Shown here: positions 11,899 to 22,374 of the stretch, one piece after another
Layout: each line of letters starts with the position of its first letter
Position numbering within the stretch: position 1 is the stretch's first letter
NCBI GenBank assembly: GCA_001051155.2
Contig: JYIP02000006.1
Span: forward strand, 2,356,001 to 2,420,000
Length of the DNA stretch: 64,000 bases
DNA from: Chrysoporthe austroafricana
Taxonomy: Eukaryota; Ascomycota; Sordariomycetes; Diaporthales; Cryphonectriaceae
Direction: 5' to 3'
Program-made: the position numbers and the translations under genes
The notes under the pieces: generated by a model
What the model was told of the DNA's origin: nothing
The model's database searches: none
What the model saw: only the letters and a program-made list of their open reading frames with translations

Positions 11899-13626
11899 CT
11901 ACCGCGCTCCGGTGTTCCCTTCCGACTTCAGCTCGTGCAGACGCCAGAGGCAGGCGCGCCTAGAGCAGTTGAGAGGCGGCGCAAGTCTAATCCAGTCCCC
12001 TCCACCCTCCATAATCTCGCGCTCATAAGCCAGGAGCCACGCATCCCAAGCAACCCGCAAGTCCCAGCCCTCCCCCTGCATCATGCGCGCCCACTGGCCC
12101 TGGCAAGATCTGTAACCACGCCCGCGGAGCTCGGGGCAATGCTCGACATCGGTAAGGCGCCAGCCGGCGGCCATCCACTCGATCAGCGCAATGCGCTCGC
12201 CTGTTGTCCAGCGAGACCCCCGTGGGTGTGTGCTCTGTAGATCCTGCTGGGCGAGGGGCGTGCCTCTGAAGGGCACCCATCTGATGTCCTCACCGTCGCG
12301 GACCTGCAGGGCTCCAGTCTGCACTCCGTACCCGATGGTCCCCTCTCTCTTCAGTTCGTCTCTCCGGTCGATGTAGCTATCCAGGGACCGGCCAGGCAGC
12401 ACGTGTGCGACCTGGAGCCAGTCCAGCGTCTTTAACCCGGCCAGCTCGCAATAACGATATATCTGCCGCACCTTGTCGTCCTCCTCCCCGGACCAGCCAA
12501 GCCCGTGCGAGCGGTACGCCGAGATGTTCCCGCCCGAGAGGTTCCTGGGGCGGAGCGCGGGCAGCTCGCGCACCGGCTCGCGCTGGCCGGCCGCTGCAGG
12601 AGCGTCCGCGCTCGCGGTTCGCGTCGCTGTGCTTGAAGGCGTTGCGGGGTCGTGGGAGGCTGCATGGGAACGATCAGGAAAATCTGTAAGTGGAGCGGCT
12701 GGAAAGTCTGTAAATGAAGGACCAGAGAAGTCTGCAGATGGAGAAGCAGGCAAGTCTGCATAGAAAGGATCAGGGAAGTCTGTAAATGAAAGTTCAGGAA
12801 AGTCTGCAAATGAGAGGTCAGGAAAGTCTGTAAATGAAAGATCAGGAAAGTCTGTAAATGAGAGGTCAGGAAAGTCCGCATATGAAGGAGCGCTGGCCAT
12901 CTCAGTTGACGTTGATGGAGGAGGCCAGCTGCCCATCGGCTGTTGCGCCTGGCTTCCTCTCGTGAGATGGTCTTGAGGTCCTATCGTGGTCGGCCGCTTA
13001 GAACGATGCTCGTCCCGGGCCGACATTATCACGTCAGACTCGAAGCCAGACGTCGATGGAAGGAGACCCGTGGCATAAGGCTCCGTTGGGCTTTCAGAGC
13101 GCCGTGCTCTCTTCCGTGTCCTATACGGGCCTCGTTCGATCTCGGTATGGCCACCTGCGGTGCTCGAAGCTTGGGTGAAGTGTTCATCGCCGAGTTCAGC
13201 TTCCAGCTCTTCAGACGTGGGGGTTCGGAGGAAGTGTGTCTCGGAGTCGAGCAAGGCGTCCAACTCTGCGGAGTCGTAGGATTCAGATCTTGACCGTGGT
13301 GAACCAAAAGGAGGCGTGTGTTCCTCACATTCAGCCTGTGCTGCCAGATCAGATCGCGAAGGGGATGCTTCCGTATAAGAGTGAGTTTCGGGTATTGCGC
13401 GAGCAGAATTATGCCGCCTAGATTCCGGAATTCTGCGGCCAAAGCTCGCCGACGATGTGGACAATGGAGTTCCGGTAGCTTGGCGTGCATCGTCAGAGTG
13501 GTAACAATAATCAGCCTCTGTTGTGAAGCTATGTGTTGGGCCTAGCGATGTATTGCCAGGGTCATCAAAGAATTCTTCGTCGTACCATGTTGAGTGCTCA
13601 AGCCAGCCTGTGGACTGATCGGCCAT
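11899..13626 (-). CDS. Myb/SANT-like protein with an internal octapeptide repeat
   Basis: A single uninterrupted frame of 575 residues from the ATG at 13626. The N-terminal 240 residues are polar and acidic and look disordered. Residues 248-319 are nine copies of an eight-residue unit close to SFTDFPDL, decaying toward the C-terminal side of the array. Two Trp-anchored segments follow: about 373-425 (WSGEEDDKVRQIYRYCEL, with a later W and a GRSLDSYIDRRDEL helix) and about 465-512 (RWTTGERIALIEWMAAGW, then a GYRSCQGQW helix). Both have the spacing of Myb/SANT helices, so a DNA-binding or chromatin role is likely but not certain. No known orthologue comes to mind. It is convergent with the Zn2Cys6 gene, and a 1.2-kb AT-rich region separates it from the divergent amidohydrolase gene. 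Confidence 0.7.
   Translation of the reverse strand: MADQSTGWLEHSTWYDEEFFDDPGNTSLGPTHSFTTEADYCYHSDDARQATGTPLSTSSASFGRRIPESRRHNSARAIPETHSYTEASPSRSDLAAQAECEEHTPPFGSPRSRSESYDSAELDALLDSETHFLRTPTSEELEAELGDEHFTQASSTAGGHTEIERGPYRTRKRARRSESPTEPYATGLLPSTSGFESDVIMSARDEHRSKRPTTIGPQDHLTRGSQAQQPMGSWPPPSTSTEMASAPSYADFPDLSFTDFPDLSFTDFPDLSFADFPELSFTDFPDPFYADLPASPSADFSGPSFTDFPAAPLTDFPDRSHAASHDPATPSSTATRTASADAPAAAGQREPVRELPALRPRNLSGGNISAYRSHGLGWSGEEDDKVRQIYRYCELAGLKTLDWLQVAHVLPGRSLDSYIDRRDELKREGTIGYGVQTGALQVRDGEDIRWVPFRGTPLAQQDLQSTHPRGSRWTTGERIALIEWMAAGWRLTDVEHCPELRGRGYRSCQGQWARMMQGEGWDLRVAWDAWLLAYEREIMEGGGDWIRLAPPLNCSRRACLWRLHELKSEGNTGAR
12670..12885 (-). repeat. 24-bp coding minisatellite, about nine copies
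   Basis: On the minus strand a 24-bp unit encoding roughly SFTDFPDL is repeated nine times in frame inside the Myb-like gene. Copies nearest 12885 are almost identical; those nearest 12670 have diverged. A tenth, very degraded unit may follow. Confidence 0.9.
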
Positions 13627-14827
13627 GATGATAGCTTGTCGAAGTGATCTTATTATCTGCAGTGAGACCTTTGGGTATGCAAATATACTGGACTGTCTAG
13701 CACGTTGTTATTGCTGTTTCATGAAGGAAGGAGACCGAATAGATATGTTGAGGGTCCAGAAGGGAGCAATTTATAGACATATATACAGAGGTAAAATCTT
13801 TTGTGACGCAGCCGCAGGCCAGCGTAGACTGTGAATCACTAAAACTAGGACTCTGACTTGGCGTCTTGAACAATCCAGCAGCACAATTAGGATACTGAGA
13901 TAGAACAATCGCTTCCCAGAATAGCATGGTGGTGACGTGCGATTTTGTATGACTTGATAACTATTCAGCTCCATCCCTCCCCTATCGCTTGGCTTTTGGA
14001 GAATTGTGTCGTCCAAAGGGTTGGATATTCATTTGTTATATCAAAGACTAGAGTCCAGGCACCTGTGATTTACGAGATCATTTGCTTTGAGCAGCTGTAT
14101 TAGGAAAGCCGATTTAAGAGCATTAATTGAATAAATTCATAATACAAGCTCTACCGAGATCAGATATTTTGAGATTCTAAGACAACCGCTTAATAATTGA
14201 TGTGTGAAGACATATTATAGGGAGCGGGCCACTTTTATCAGGTCTCTCTGTTTGAACCTCACTCTTATTCAATGCCTTATCAACCCTCGTTCTAGCACCA
14301 CACTCTCACAAACATCACAAACCTTTAGACCATAGGCTCGGCTTAAGATCTAATCAAGTGGTGAGATCAATATCTACACCACTTGCCAATAGCGCGATCT
14401 TCTGAAATCATGGGTGTGCAGATCTAGCAACTGTCCTGAACACTAAAGAAAGTTCGCAAACGCAGATGGCGGGACGCTCTGGGGCGACTCTTTCGCATCT
14501 CTAATAAGTACCGGGTTACCGAGGTAGTACGTATCAAGCACTCGATGTCCTGTACGTCTTGAATTTAACTTTGTCGGTTGCTTGCCCCTCAAGACTTAAT
14601 ATATTGTTGGGACCCACCTGCCGGAGAATGACAATACCTACGCCCGAAACCTAATAACGCTCGGGGCAAACACTTCCTGATGCGGTAGAAGTCCGGTCAG
14701 ATGGGCCGCCCAGTACGCGGAGGTAAGAGCCGGGCAGCCCGGAGCTAAAGGCGCCAGACGACAGCGCCTTGCATACTCAATACATATAAAGCCATCAGGT
14801 CCCTCACGACAGCCAAATCTTAATTTG
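13627..14827. other. AT-rich divergent intergenic region
   Basis: This is the shared upstream region of the Myb-like gene (minus) and the amidohydrolase gene (plus). It is visibly AT-rich from about 13630 to 14650, unlike the flanking coding DNA, and contains no long frame. It may be an eroded repeat or simply a promoter; I recognise no transposon motif in it. Confidence 0.4.
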
Positions 14828-15937
14828 ATGGAGTTCATCCTCTTTCATTTCTCTAAAGGCATGCTGCGGAGAGCTCTCATCCGGAGCACCCGTCCGCAGG
14901 CAACAACCGCGTCCCTTCTCCGATCACCCCTTCGCAACAGTATTGTCAGGATGTCGACCTCAGTGAATAGGCCGATTATCACCCTCGAGGAGCACTTCCT
15001 CTCGGAGGTCGCCTGCGAGAACCCCCATCCCTGCAACGCCGACTTCAAGGCCACGCCCGAGATCTTCGACAGGTTCACCGAGCTTGGCCCCAAGCGCCTG
15101 CAGGACATGGACGCCGGGCAGGTCACGATGCAGGTCATCTCCCACGGGCCGGGAGACCTGTCCCCCGCGCAGTGCCGGGCGGCCAACGACCAGCTCGCGG
15201 CGGCCGTGCGCGCCCACCCGTCGCGATTCGCCGGCTTCGCGGAGCTGCCCATGGACGACCCGGCGGCGGCGGCGGCGGAGCTCCGCCGCACGTGCGCCGG
15301 CCCCGCGGGGTTCGTGGGCGCGCTGGTCGACAGCCACACCGAGGCTGGGGTCTACTACGACGGCCCGGCGTTCGACGTGCTGTGGGCCGCCGCCGTGGAG
15401 CTCGACGTCCCCATCTACATCCACCCGACGTGGCCGTCCGAGCAGCTCGCCGGCACGTACCGGTCCGCCGCGGTGCCGGAGCCTATGGCGACGGCCATCC
15501 TCGCGTTCGGCTTCGGCTGGCACAGCGACGTCGCCATGCACGTCCTGCGGCTCTACGCGGCGGGCGTCTTCGACCGGTTCCCGCGGCTCAAGATCATCAT
15601 CGGGCACATGGGCGAGATGATCCCCTACATGCTCCAGCGCATCGAGCGGGTGTCGTCGAGGTGGGGGAGGGAGCGGTCGTTCCGCGAGGTCTGGGACAGA
15701 AACCTCTGGCTGACGACGAGCGGGAACTGGGCCCTGGACCCGCTGGCCTGCATCCTGCGGAACACCAAGCGGGATAGGATCCTGTATAGTGTGGACTACC
15801 CGTTCGCGAGGAGCCTGGATGGGCTCAAGTGGTTGGAGGAGCTGGAAGAGAGCGGTATGGTCAGCCAGGAAGAGTTAGAGGGCATTCGCTGGAAGAACGC
15901 GGCAAAGCTGCTCAAGTTGAATGTGGGAAGTACTTAA
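14828..15937 (+). CDS. ACMSD-type amidohydrolase / aromatic-acid decarboxylase
   Basis: A single frame of 369 residues from the ATG at 14828. It matches the amidohydrolase-2 family (aminocarboxymuconate-semialdehyde decarboxylase, 2,3-dihydroxybenzoate and gamma-resorcylate decarboxylases), a metal-dependent TIM barrel. Visible metal and catalytic positions are the TLEEHF motif (E54, H56), YIHPTW (H199), IIGHMGE (H260) and SVDYPF (D323). The likely reaction is non-oxidative decarboxylation or hydrolysis of a small aromatic or muconate-type acid; the substrate cannot be read from sequence. Residues 12-42 are basic, Ser/Arg/Leu-rich and free of acidic residues, like a mitochondrial presequence. 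In-frame ATGs at 14861 and 14951 would give shorter forms; the last (MSTSVNRPII) corresponds to the usual family start. Related enzymes usually have about 320-340 residues. Confidence 0.87.
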   Translation: MEFILFHFSKGMLRRALIRSTRPQATTASLLRSPLRNSIVRMSTSVNRPIITLEEHFLSEVACENPHPCNADFKATPEIFDRFTELGPKRLQDMDAGQVTMQVISHGPGDLSPAQCRAANDQLAAAVRAHPSRFAGFAELPMDDPAAAAAELRRTCAGPAGFVGALVDSHTEAGVYYDGPAFDVLWAAAVELDVPIYIHPTWPSEQLAGTYRSAAVPEPMATAILAFGFGWHSDVAMHVLRLYAAGVFDRFPRLKIIIGHMGEMIPYMLQRIERVSSRWGRERSFREVWDRNLWLTTSGNWALDPLACILRNTKRDRILYSVDYPFARSLDGLKWLEELEESGMVSQEELEGIRWKNAAKLLKLNVGST

Positions 15938-16264
15938 GTTGGTGGCGGAGAAAGGGTTCGTGCAAGTTCTGGTCTTGGCCAAGGTCCGTCTCAGGATGGG
16001 AAAATGATTGCTGGCGTCGTCTCAGTCACGGGGTCTCAATATCACACCATGAAGGCTACGCTTCCGTATTAAGCTCTCCACACACAAATAACCTTATGAA
16101 GAAAATACCGAAAGCAGGTGCCAATATGCTATTTTCATGTATGTGCACCAGCAGACTGTGGATAGTTGGGTTCAGTCTGCCCTGGGAGGCTGCGGATTTC
16201 CTCGAAGCAGTGCCATAGGGCTCGCAGCCATTTGACTGACTGTATTGTACATCAAAGGCAAAAG

Positions 16265-16289
16265 AAAAAAAAAAAAAAAAAAAAAAAAA
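16265..16289. repeat. Poly(A) tract of about 25 bases
   Basis: An uninterrupted run of A on the plus strand, about 330 bp downstream of the amidohydrolase stop. No retroposed gene was recognised immediately upstream of it, so I treat it as a simple homopolymer. Confidence 0.85.
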
Positions 16290-17570
16290 GGAAAGAGCGG
16301 TATGGGAGGGGAATTGCACAAGGTGAACCGGAAACACTGAATACGACTGGTCTCGCCGCATTGCCGTAACCATGTGCCATTCCTTGACTGTGGACAATCT
16401 TGGGAAGCCCAAAGCCTCACCCTTCCCATTCCAGCCACCACCACAGGGGTCATCCAGAGAATGAATGCCAGCTCAGAACACGGCTGGGTCATTTAGCTCG
16501 GGCGGCACATGTGCCATTATGCTACTGCACAACCTGACGTACTCCTTTCCCACAGGCCAGTCGCTCTTCTCGTCCCCATGTCCGTATTTGCCTCGAGGAA
16601 GGGTGTGAAAGATTTTTTTTGGGGGGGGGGGAGGCAAATGACGTAGGTCGAGAGCTGTGTTTCCTCATCGCACTGGCGTGAACAGTCAATAGAGGTGATG
16701 TGTTTCGATGAACCCGGTGGCATCATCCATGCAGGTGAACGGAGATGCTGTAATAAGCGACCATCCTGAGGACGATCCTTCTCGAGATCGGTCTTCCTCA
16801 TGCGGCTACGTCAGTGAACATCGTCCCTCAGCAGAACAACACGTTCCTGGGATACTATCCAGCGCCATACCGCCATGGTTAACGAAGCTCAATGTCTTCT
16901 GTCCGATGCTTAGAAATTACTGAGAAGCTTCCGCAGACAGGCACGCAGACAATGCCTCGAGACGATCCTACTAAAGGGGCGCAGCCATGTTCCTCGCGCC
17001 ACGGCTCTCGGGACAGGAACGTCATTTGTCTTGCTCGGGCGTCTTGCGACTAATGTCTGAGGACGTGTGCTGTATGTTGCCTGCCTGCTCGGGGGGGTTT
17101 CTGCTTGCGTTTGCGTCAAAATGGACATAGGCGTTGAAAGGACAGAAGCGGTGGATACGGGGAAACGACGTAAGGCGCCGGGGTCGAGATCTCGCTACTC
17201 CCTGCGATGGCATAGTTGTCGGAGGACGCACCCTGCACCGTCGTCATCGCGCCTAATCTCGTTGATCTCTACGCTTCGCCTTCTGGAAGACGTCGAGGGC
17301 CTAGAGATGAACGTCATTTCTGACGAGGGGTTTGGAGCGAGCCAAGCAAAGGAGGGACACGGTGGTTACGATCACCTACTTTGCAATCATCAGATTTGCC
17401 GCCCGCAGTGCTGAGGTCTCGACCGACAGAGATCTGAGGGTCCCTGCTGACGGAAGAGGAGCTGAGCAGCGTGAAGACTTTTATGTTTGCGCGCATGATT
17501 CCGGCAGTAGGAATGAGTGTTGCCGGTGCAAGCTCGTGACTAGACGGCTGACTTCGAGAGCAGCCCTGCC

Positions 17571-17610
17571 CAGTGGTGCCTAGTGGTGCCCAGTCGTGCC
17601 CAGTCGTGCC
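17571..17610. repeat. 10-bp tandem repeat, four copies
   Basis: Four consecutive units of the form CAGTSGTGCC (CAGTGGTGCC, TAGTGGTGCC, then CAGTCGTGCC twice). Not in a supported gene. Confidence 0.8.
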
Positions 17611-20600
17611 CAGCCACTGTTTCAACATCTGTTGGTATTGCACCGGCACGACCCCACGCCTCCTGTGGAGATGGTCACAAGGTGGAGAACTGACCTCAGG
17701 GCACCCACGGTACCTCATGGCCCGAAAGACACGGCGAGGAAGAGTGCGGGTGGCGACGACTATGGGATTCTGGAAAATCCCATCATTGCCTCTTCCGGGG
17801 TCTGGCGGCGGCATCTCGGGCGTGGAGGACCGGGTGGGTCTGAACGTAGGGGTCTCGAAGCTCGAATACTCCAGATGGTGTTTTCGAGATCGTAGCAAGG
17901 CTGCCGAGAAGGGGATGGAAGACCAACGGCGAGGCTGCGATCCCGAGGTGAAGCCCCAAGGGCTGGAGATCGAGAGGTTCTGGTCACGTCATCACGTGGG
18001 ACGGGATAAATCTCTCAGCCTCGTGGGCCTCCAGCTAGTGCCGGGAGAAAATTGTCCTTTCTTTCGTTCAATACTTAGGGGCCCAGGGGCGGACGGCTCA
18101 GGCAAGAAATGACGGAGCGTCAACACCCGGCCCGTTAGTATGTACCATAGTACCAGAGTAGCGGCCTGTGCTAGCATGGGGTTGCTGTAAAGAAGCTTAT
18201 CTCACGCGCTCTGCAGGACCCTTGGCTGATCTGTGGGCTTCGTAAGCCCAGTACCACACGTGTCGAGCGAGCTGGACTTGCGCTGCCTGTTACGGTCAAC
18301 AGGCCCTGGAAGCGTCGAGATGATTTAACCCACCGGGACGGGTCGAGCAGCGATAAGCATGCAGAAGGTCCACTGCTGTATACTGGAACGGCTTGTTTGT
18401 GGTGTGGCGAAAACGTGGGAGGCGGCGAGATAGCACGGTAGGCCAGAGCCAGACAGGAGTGCAGTTGGAGGGCTGCAAGTACGTGAGAGAGTACGCAGCA
18501 GGTGGTGGTCGCGAGATCGTCAGACCTGACGTCTTGAGACCGGGGAATAAGATGGGCTGTTGTTCTGGCGCCGTGCCACGGGAGAAGCACGGCGGGAGAA
18601 AAGGATTGAGGCGAAAACAGGGGCCACCCCTGCCCGAGAGGGGACCCTACATGCAGGCTGCAGGTGGGCGAGGCGAGCCAGAGGCGCTAGCACGCGAAAG
18701 TGACTAGCAAGTTCCATCACCCCCGGATTTGAGCGCACGACTCAGCAGCGCCGGCGAATCAGCAGGTGCGCACGCGTGGGGCCAGTATGACGTAACTAGC
18801 CGGTCCTTGCAGCGGGAACGGTGGCACACGATTGACGTCTGTCATCACTTCTGACCTCACACAGCCGCCAGGCGCACGACATGCGCGACGCTGTGTCGTC
18901 AACTTTTTCCACTCCCCGTGGGCACCGCCCTTCTGCAAGCGGCCCCGACGACGTCGTCAGCCCAGAGGTAGCCAGATGTGCAGATGAACCAGGGCGACGC
19001 CCGTCGTATCGTGTCTTGGGGGGGGGGAGGCGCGCTGGCGGGGAGCTGGTTGGCCCCCCTCGTCACCAGCTCGTGTGAGGGAAAGGGGGGGGGGATCCAG
19101 CAATCCAGGGACAAGGCCGTCGCTGACAGCCCCCCCTCTCACGATACCCTCACGGGTCTAGACTTCTCAGGGTCCACAAGTGCCGAGTCAGGGGGCCCAG
19201 GCCTCGGGAGCCTCTGACCAGAAAGTGCGCCCGCGATATGGGATTGCGAGGAATTCCCATCCCCATCCAGAACCCATCCGCCAGCCCACCCCCCACTGCC
19301 AAGTTTCTGCCAACTTTCGCGCAGCAGTTGGAGACCACCTGTCCAAGAATTTCACGCGGCGCTGTACCGGGCATGCGCTCGACCGCCCACGGGGGCATCA
19401 ACGGGCGCGCGGCAAGTCAGGGCCGGGCCGGGTGACCTCGTCCTGAGGACAGAACCACAGCACGGCGACCACCTAGAGGGGAACCCTGCCCTGCTAGCAT
19501 GCTGCTGGACCGTCGGGCAGCAGCACGTCTTCACCAATACGGAAGGCCGTCCTGCGGATGCCCTGCGGAAAACTCATCCAGCCAATGACATCATGCGACG
19601 ACGAGACTTGGTGCGGGATGGCCATGCCGATCTCGAGGCATTTCGGGTGGTTAGTGATACAGCAGGGTTCGGGTGGCCGTGGGCACCTGTCTGCTCTGTG
19701 ACCTTCGCGTATCTCACACCGTACGCAAGGGCGAGGAGGCCTGTCTCGGGTGGAGAGCCTCTGGTCGTCTCTGGATGGGGCTGTCTGTCCTGTGTGGTGG
19801 TTCTGGAACCACCAAGAACTCGTCGAGCCCCCATCCACCTCCACCGGTGGTGGACGACGATGCAGCTCGCGCCATTTCTGGAGCTAGGTACGGACCCGGG
19901 GGCTGGCTGGATAGGCTGACATCGACCATGACCTCAGTCCCCCCATACGGATCTGCAGGGTCTTGCTTTCGCAGAGGGTCCTCGCCCTCCCAAGCACCAT
20001 CCTTGCGGCGGCGGTGCACATCAGTCCCGCTGCTGGCCTAGCGTGCCCTGCGAGGGTGCGCCCAGCCCGTGCACGCTGCATCACCGTCGGCCACTCTCGA
20101 ACTGTGAGCGGACACAGGCTACATCACCCAGCCCTGCAGGTGGCGGCGATCACCATGCCACCCGCCGCTCCTTTACGCCATCCCCCCCCCCGGCGGTGGG
20201 TGGTGCGTTAGGCAGCTTGACGCATACGGCCAACGGAGGCGAGGACCCTGCCCGCGGCCTGCAGAGGACAGGCGGGTGATGGAGGTAGCAGCGCTAACAG
20301 GCTTGGCCTACCCACGCCGGGCTGTACTGGAAGGGTCCTCTGGTACCCTCTCAGGGTCCTCAGACCTGCGCTCGTCTCACAAGGTCTTACCTAGTTCCCT
20401 CGTGTTGCTCTGCCTTGTCATGTCGGTAGCGAGCGCTGGCGAGTGATTCGGCCACTAGGTTTATAAAGACCCGGACGGTCCAGGACACTTTCCTGTCGCT
20501 CCTGAACTCTATCTTCATCCTCAGCGGTATTACACGAATCAGTCCCCGACAGATCTCCAGCCTTCTCCTCCTCCAGCAGGTGTCACACATTCGATCGTCT

Positions 20601-20626
20601 GCTTCGGCAAAGTTGATACTAGCACC

Positions 20627-20630
<4 letters not shown>

Positions 20631-20671
<41 letters not shown>

Positions 20672-20682
20672 AAAAAAAAAAA
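20631..20682. repeat. CA dinucleotide repeat followed by an A-run
   Basis: About 18 AC units (20631-20667) run directly into about 16 A residues. They end six bases before the ATG at 20689, so they would lie in the 5' leader of the small gene. Confidence 0.95.
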
Positions 20683-20688
20683 GCCTAT

Positions 20689-20940
20689 ATGCCTCTACTC
20701 GCCAACAGCATGTCGTCTTCTCAAGAGTCCTTCACCATCTCCCTCCCCAACTCGCCCCCACCACCATCAGACCTCGGATCATACATGCGCTCGATGCACC
20801 AACACACCAAGAGGCAGATGGAGGCCATGTCGCGGTCTCAAGAGCGTCGGTCGCGGAACACTGGCTCGCACGCAACGCCGTCGATGCCCAACGGTGTGAA
20901 CCACTCCACTTCGAGTGGGGACGAGTATCTGCACACCTGA
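20689..20940 (+). CDS. Small Ser/Pro-rich hypothetical protein
   Basis: An 83-residue frame starting at the ATG at 20689; a second in-frame ATG at 20710 (MSSSQESFTISLPNSPPPP) would give 76 residues and fits the composition better. It has a short hydrophobic-polar N-terminal segment, a Pro4 run, a SMHQHTKRQMEAMSRSQERR helix with basic character and a Ser-rich tail ending in a TGA. Codon choice is GC-ending, as in neighbouring genes. I do not recognise a family. The CA repeat and A-run just upstream leave little room for a conserved Kozak region before the first ATG, which favours the second. It is the most coding-like short frame in this part of the window but could be spurious. Confidence 0.45.
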   Translation: MPLLANSMSSSQESFTISLPNSPPPPSDLGSYMRSMHQHTKRQMEAMSRSQERRSRNTGSHATPSMPNGVNHSTSSGDEYLHT

Positions 20941-22374
20941 GAGATGCGGACGACACCCATAGATCTCAAAACTTAAACTTACGGCTGCGGTCGACAACGG
21001 CGGCAATGTAACAACACAAGCACAAGCGACGAGGAAGCGCTGACGAACCAAATACACACGCGTAAAGGAGGCACACGGGCCCATCCGACCTGGCCTTTCC
21101 ATCATTTCAAAAAACGGGAACGCACACACATATCTCCCGTACAACCGGCCCTAGCGGGTCATAAGCTACTGCCCACCGTGCCGCAGTAGCATGCTTTCTC
21201 ATCGCCCCGGCGGGGGCCCACAGCTGCCCGGCGCTGGGGAGGAGAAGGTGGAGGAGTTGCTCGGCTGAAGCGAAAAAACCATTTACGAAGCATTCACATC
21301 ATTGGGAAAGGAGTTCAAGGACTGACCGGACTGGGCATGGCATCTGGCGTACACGATTTGCAGATGTGAAGCATATAAACACTCATGATGAATACACTTC
21401 CAACGGACCCTCAATGCGGTTACGACTACGAAACTGATCCTGTCTCTCTCTCCCTCTGTGCGTTGTGACATGCCAACGTGATAATATGGCCGCTATGATC
21501 GGCAATGATAATACTCAAAAGAAGCACCAACCCCTCCTCGCTGCCCTGCTATCGATGCTTTGGAACTTGCGTGAGGGGCATGGGTATGGCCGAGCACGAC
21601 CGGTTTTTGCCACCCCGAGAACCCCCTTTATAAACTTGACGCTAAGTCCTTACTATTGTCTGTATTAACCCCGAGGCTTGTGGGGAATGGCGCCGTTGCG
21701 GACCAAGTTGGTAATACCCTCAAAGTTGAAGTCTGGTCATACTCCTCGGACAAGGAGTCTGCAGGACGTGCCCTAGTGGGACAGTCGGCGGAGGAAGCAA
21801 CTGGGCGCAGGCCTGCTCCTGCTGAGAGTTGCTGGCCACTCGGGGGATAGTGAATATGCCGCAGTAGGTAAAGTCGCCGGCGAGAAACCAGAGGTCTGGC
21901 GTCTCATGACCTGGTTGCATTTGTATATATCTTTTGAGTTATATACTTTCTTTTTCACTTCAGGTTTTTTATTACCTACCAAGTTCGAGATTCAGGCAGA
22001 CTTTACGGAGAAAAGATTTGCTGGCTCTCGCTCAGCTTTCGGGACTAGCCTGCTGTCGTCTGCAGGCTGGGAAGTCCCCAGCCGCCTGAACACCACTCCA
22101 ACCTTGTGTGAGACGGAGGCCAGCCCACATCGCTCGTTGAGGAGTTGCCTGGCTGAATTCGGTAGCAGACGGGGGTAGCAGCGAGGGACCAGCTCTGAGG
22201 CTTCGCGTGCATATGTTGCGAGCACTGCTGGTATTGGCCTGGGACCTATAGTTCCCGGTAATAACGCAGTCGCCTGTAATATAATCACCCAAAGGATGAT
22301 CACCTACGGCTGTAAGATTTTAAGTCGGAGGCTAATTGCACACACGAGTCGGAAATATTTGGTATTAAGTCGAC
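20941..22374. other. Intergenic region, no gene supported
   Basis: Lies between the small gene and the 3' end of YJU2. It is AT-richer from about 21470 to 22020. No frame here looks coding and no repeat was recognised. Confidence 0.4.

Larger units (their letters stand above)
15938..20688. other. Gene-poor region of about 4.7 kb
   Basis: No convincing gene on either strand. It contains an A-run at 16265, a T8-G11 junction near 16613, a four-copy 10-bp repeat at 17571, G-runs near 19018 and 19085 and a near-palindrome GTACCATAGTACC at 18142. The longest frame (17573-18112, plus) has no recognisable features. The last few hundred bases form the C/T-rich leader of the small gene at 20689. Confidence 0.4.

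Noticed and set aside
16165..16290. Possible retroposed copy ending in poly(A)
   Set aside because: No recognisable gene or element 5' of the A-run and no target-site duplication seen.
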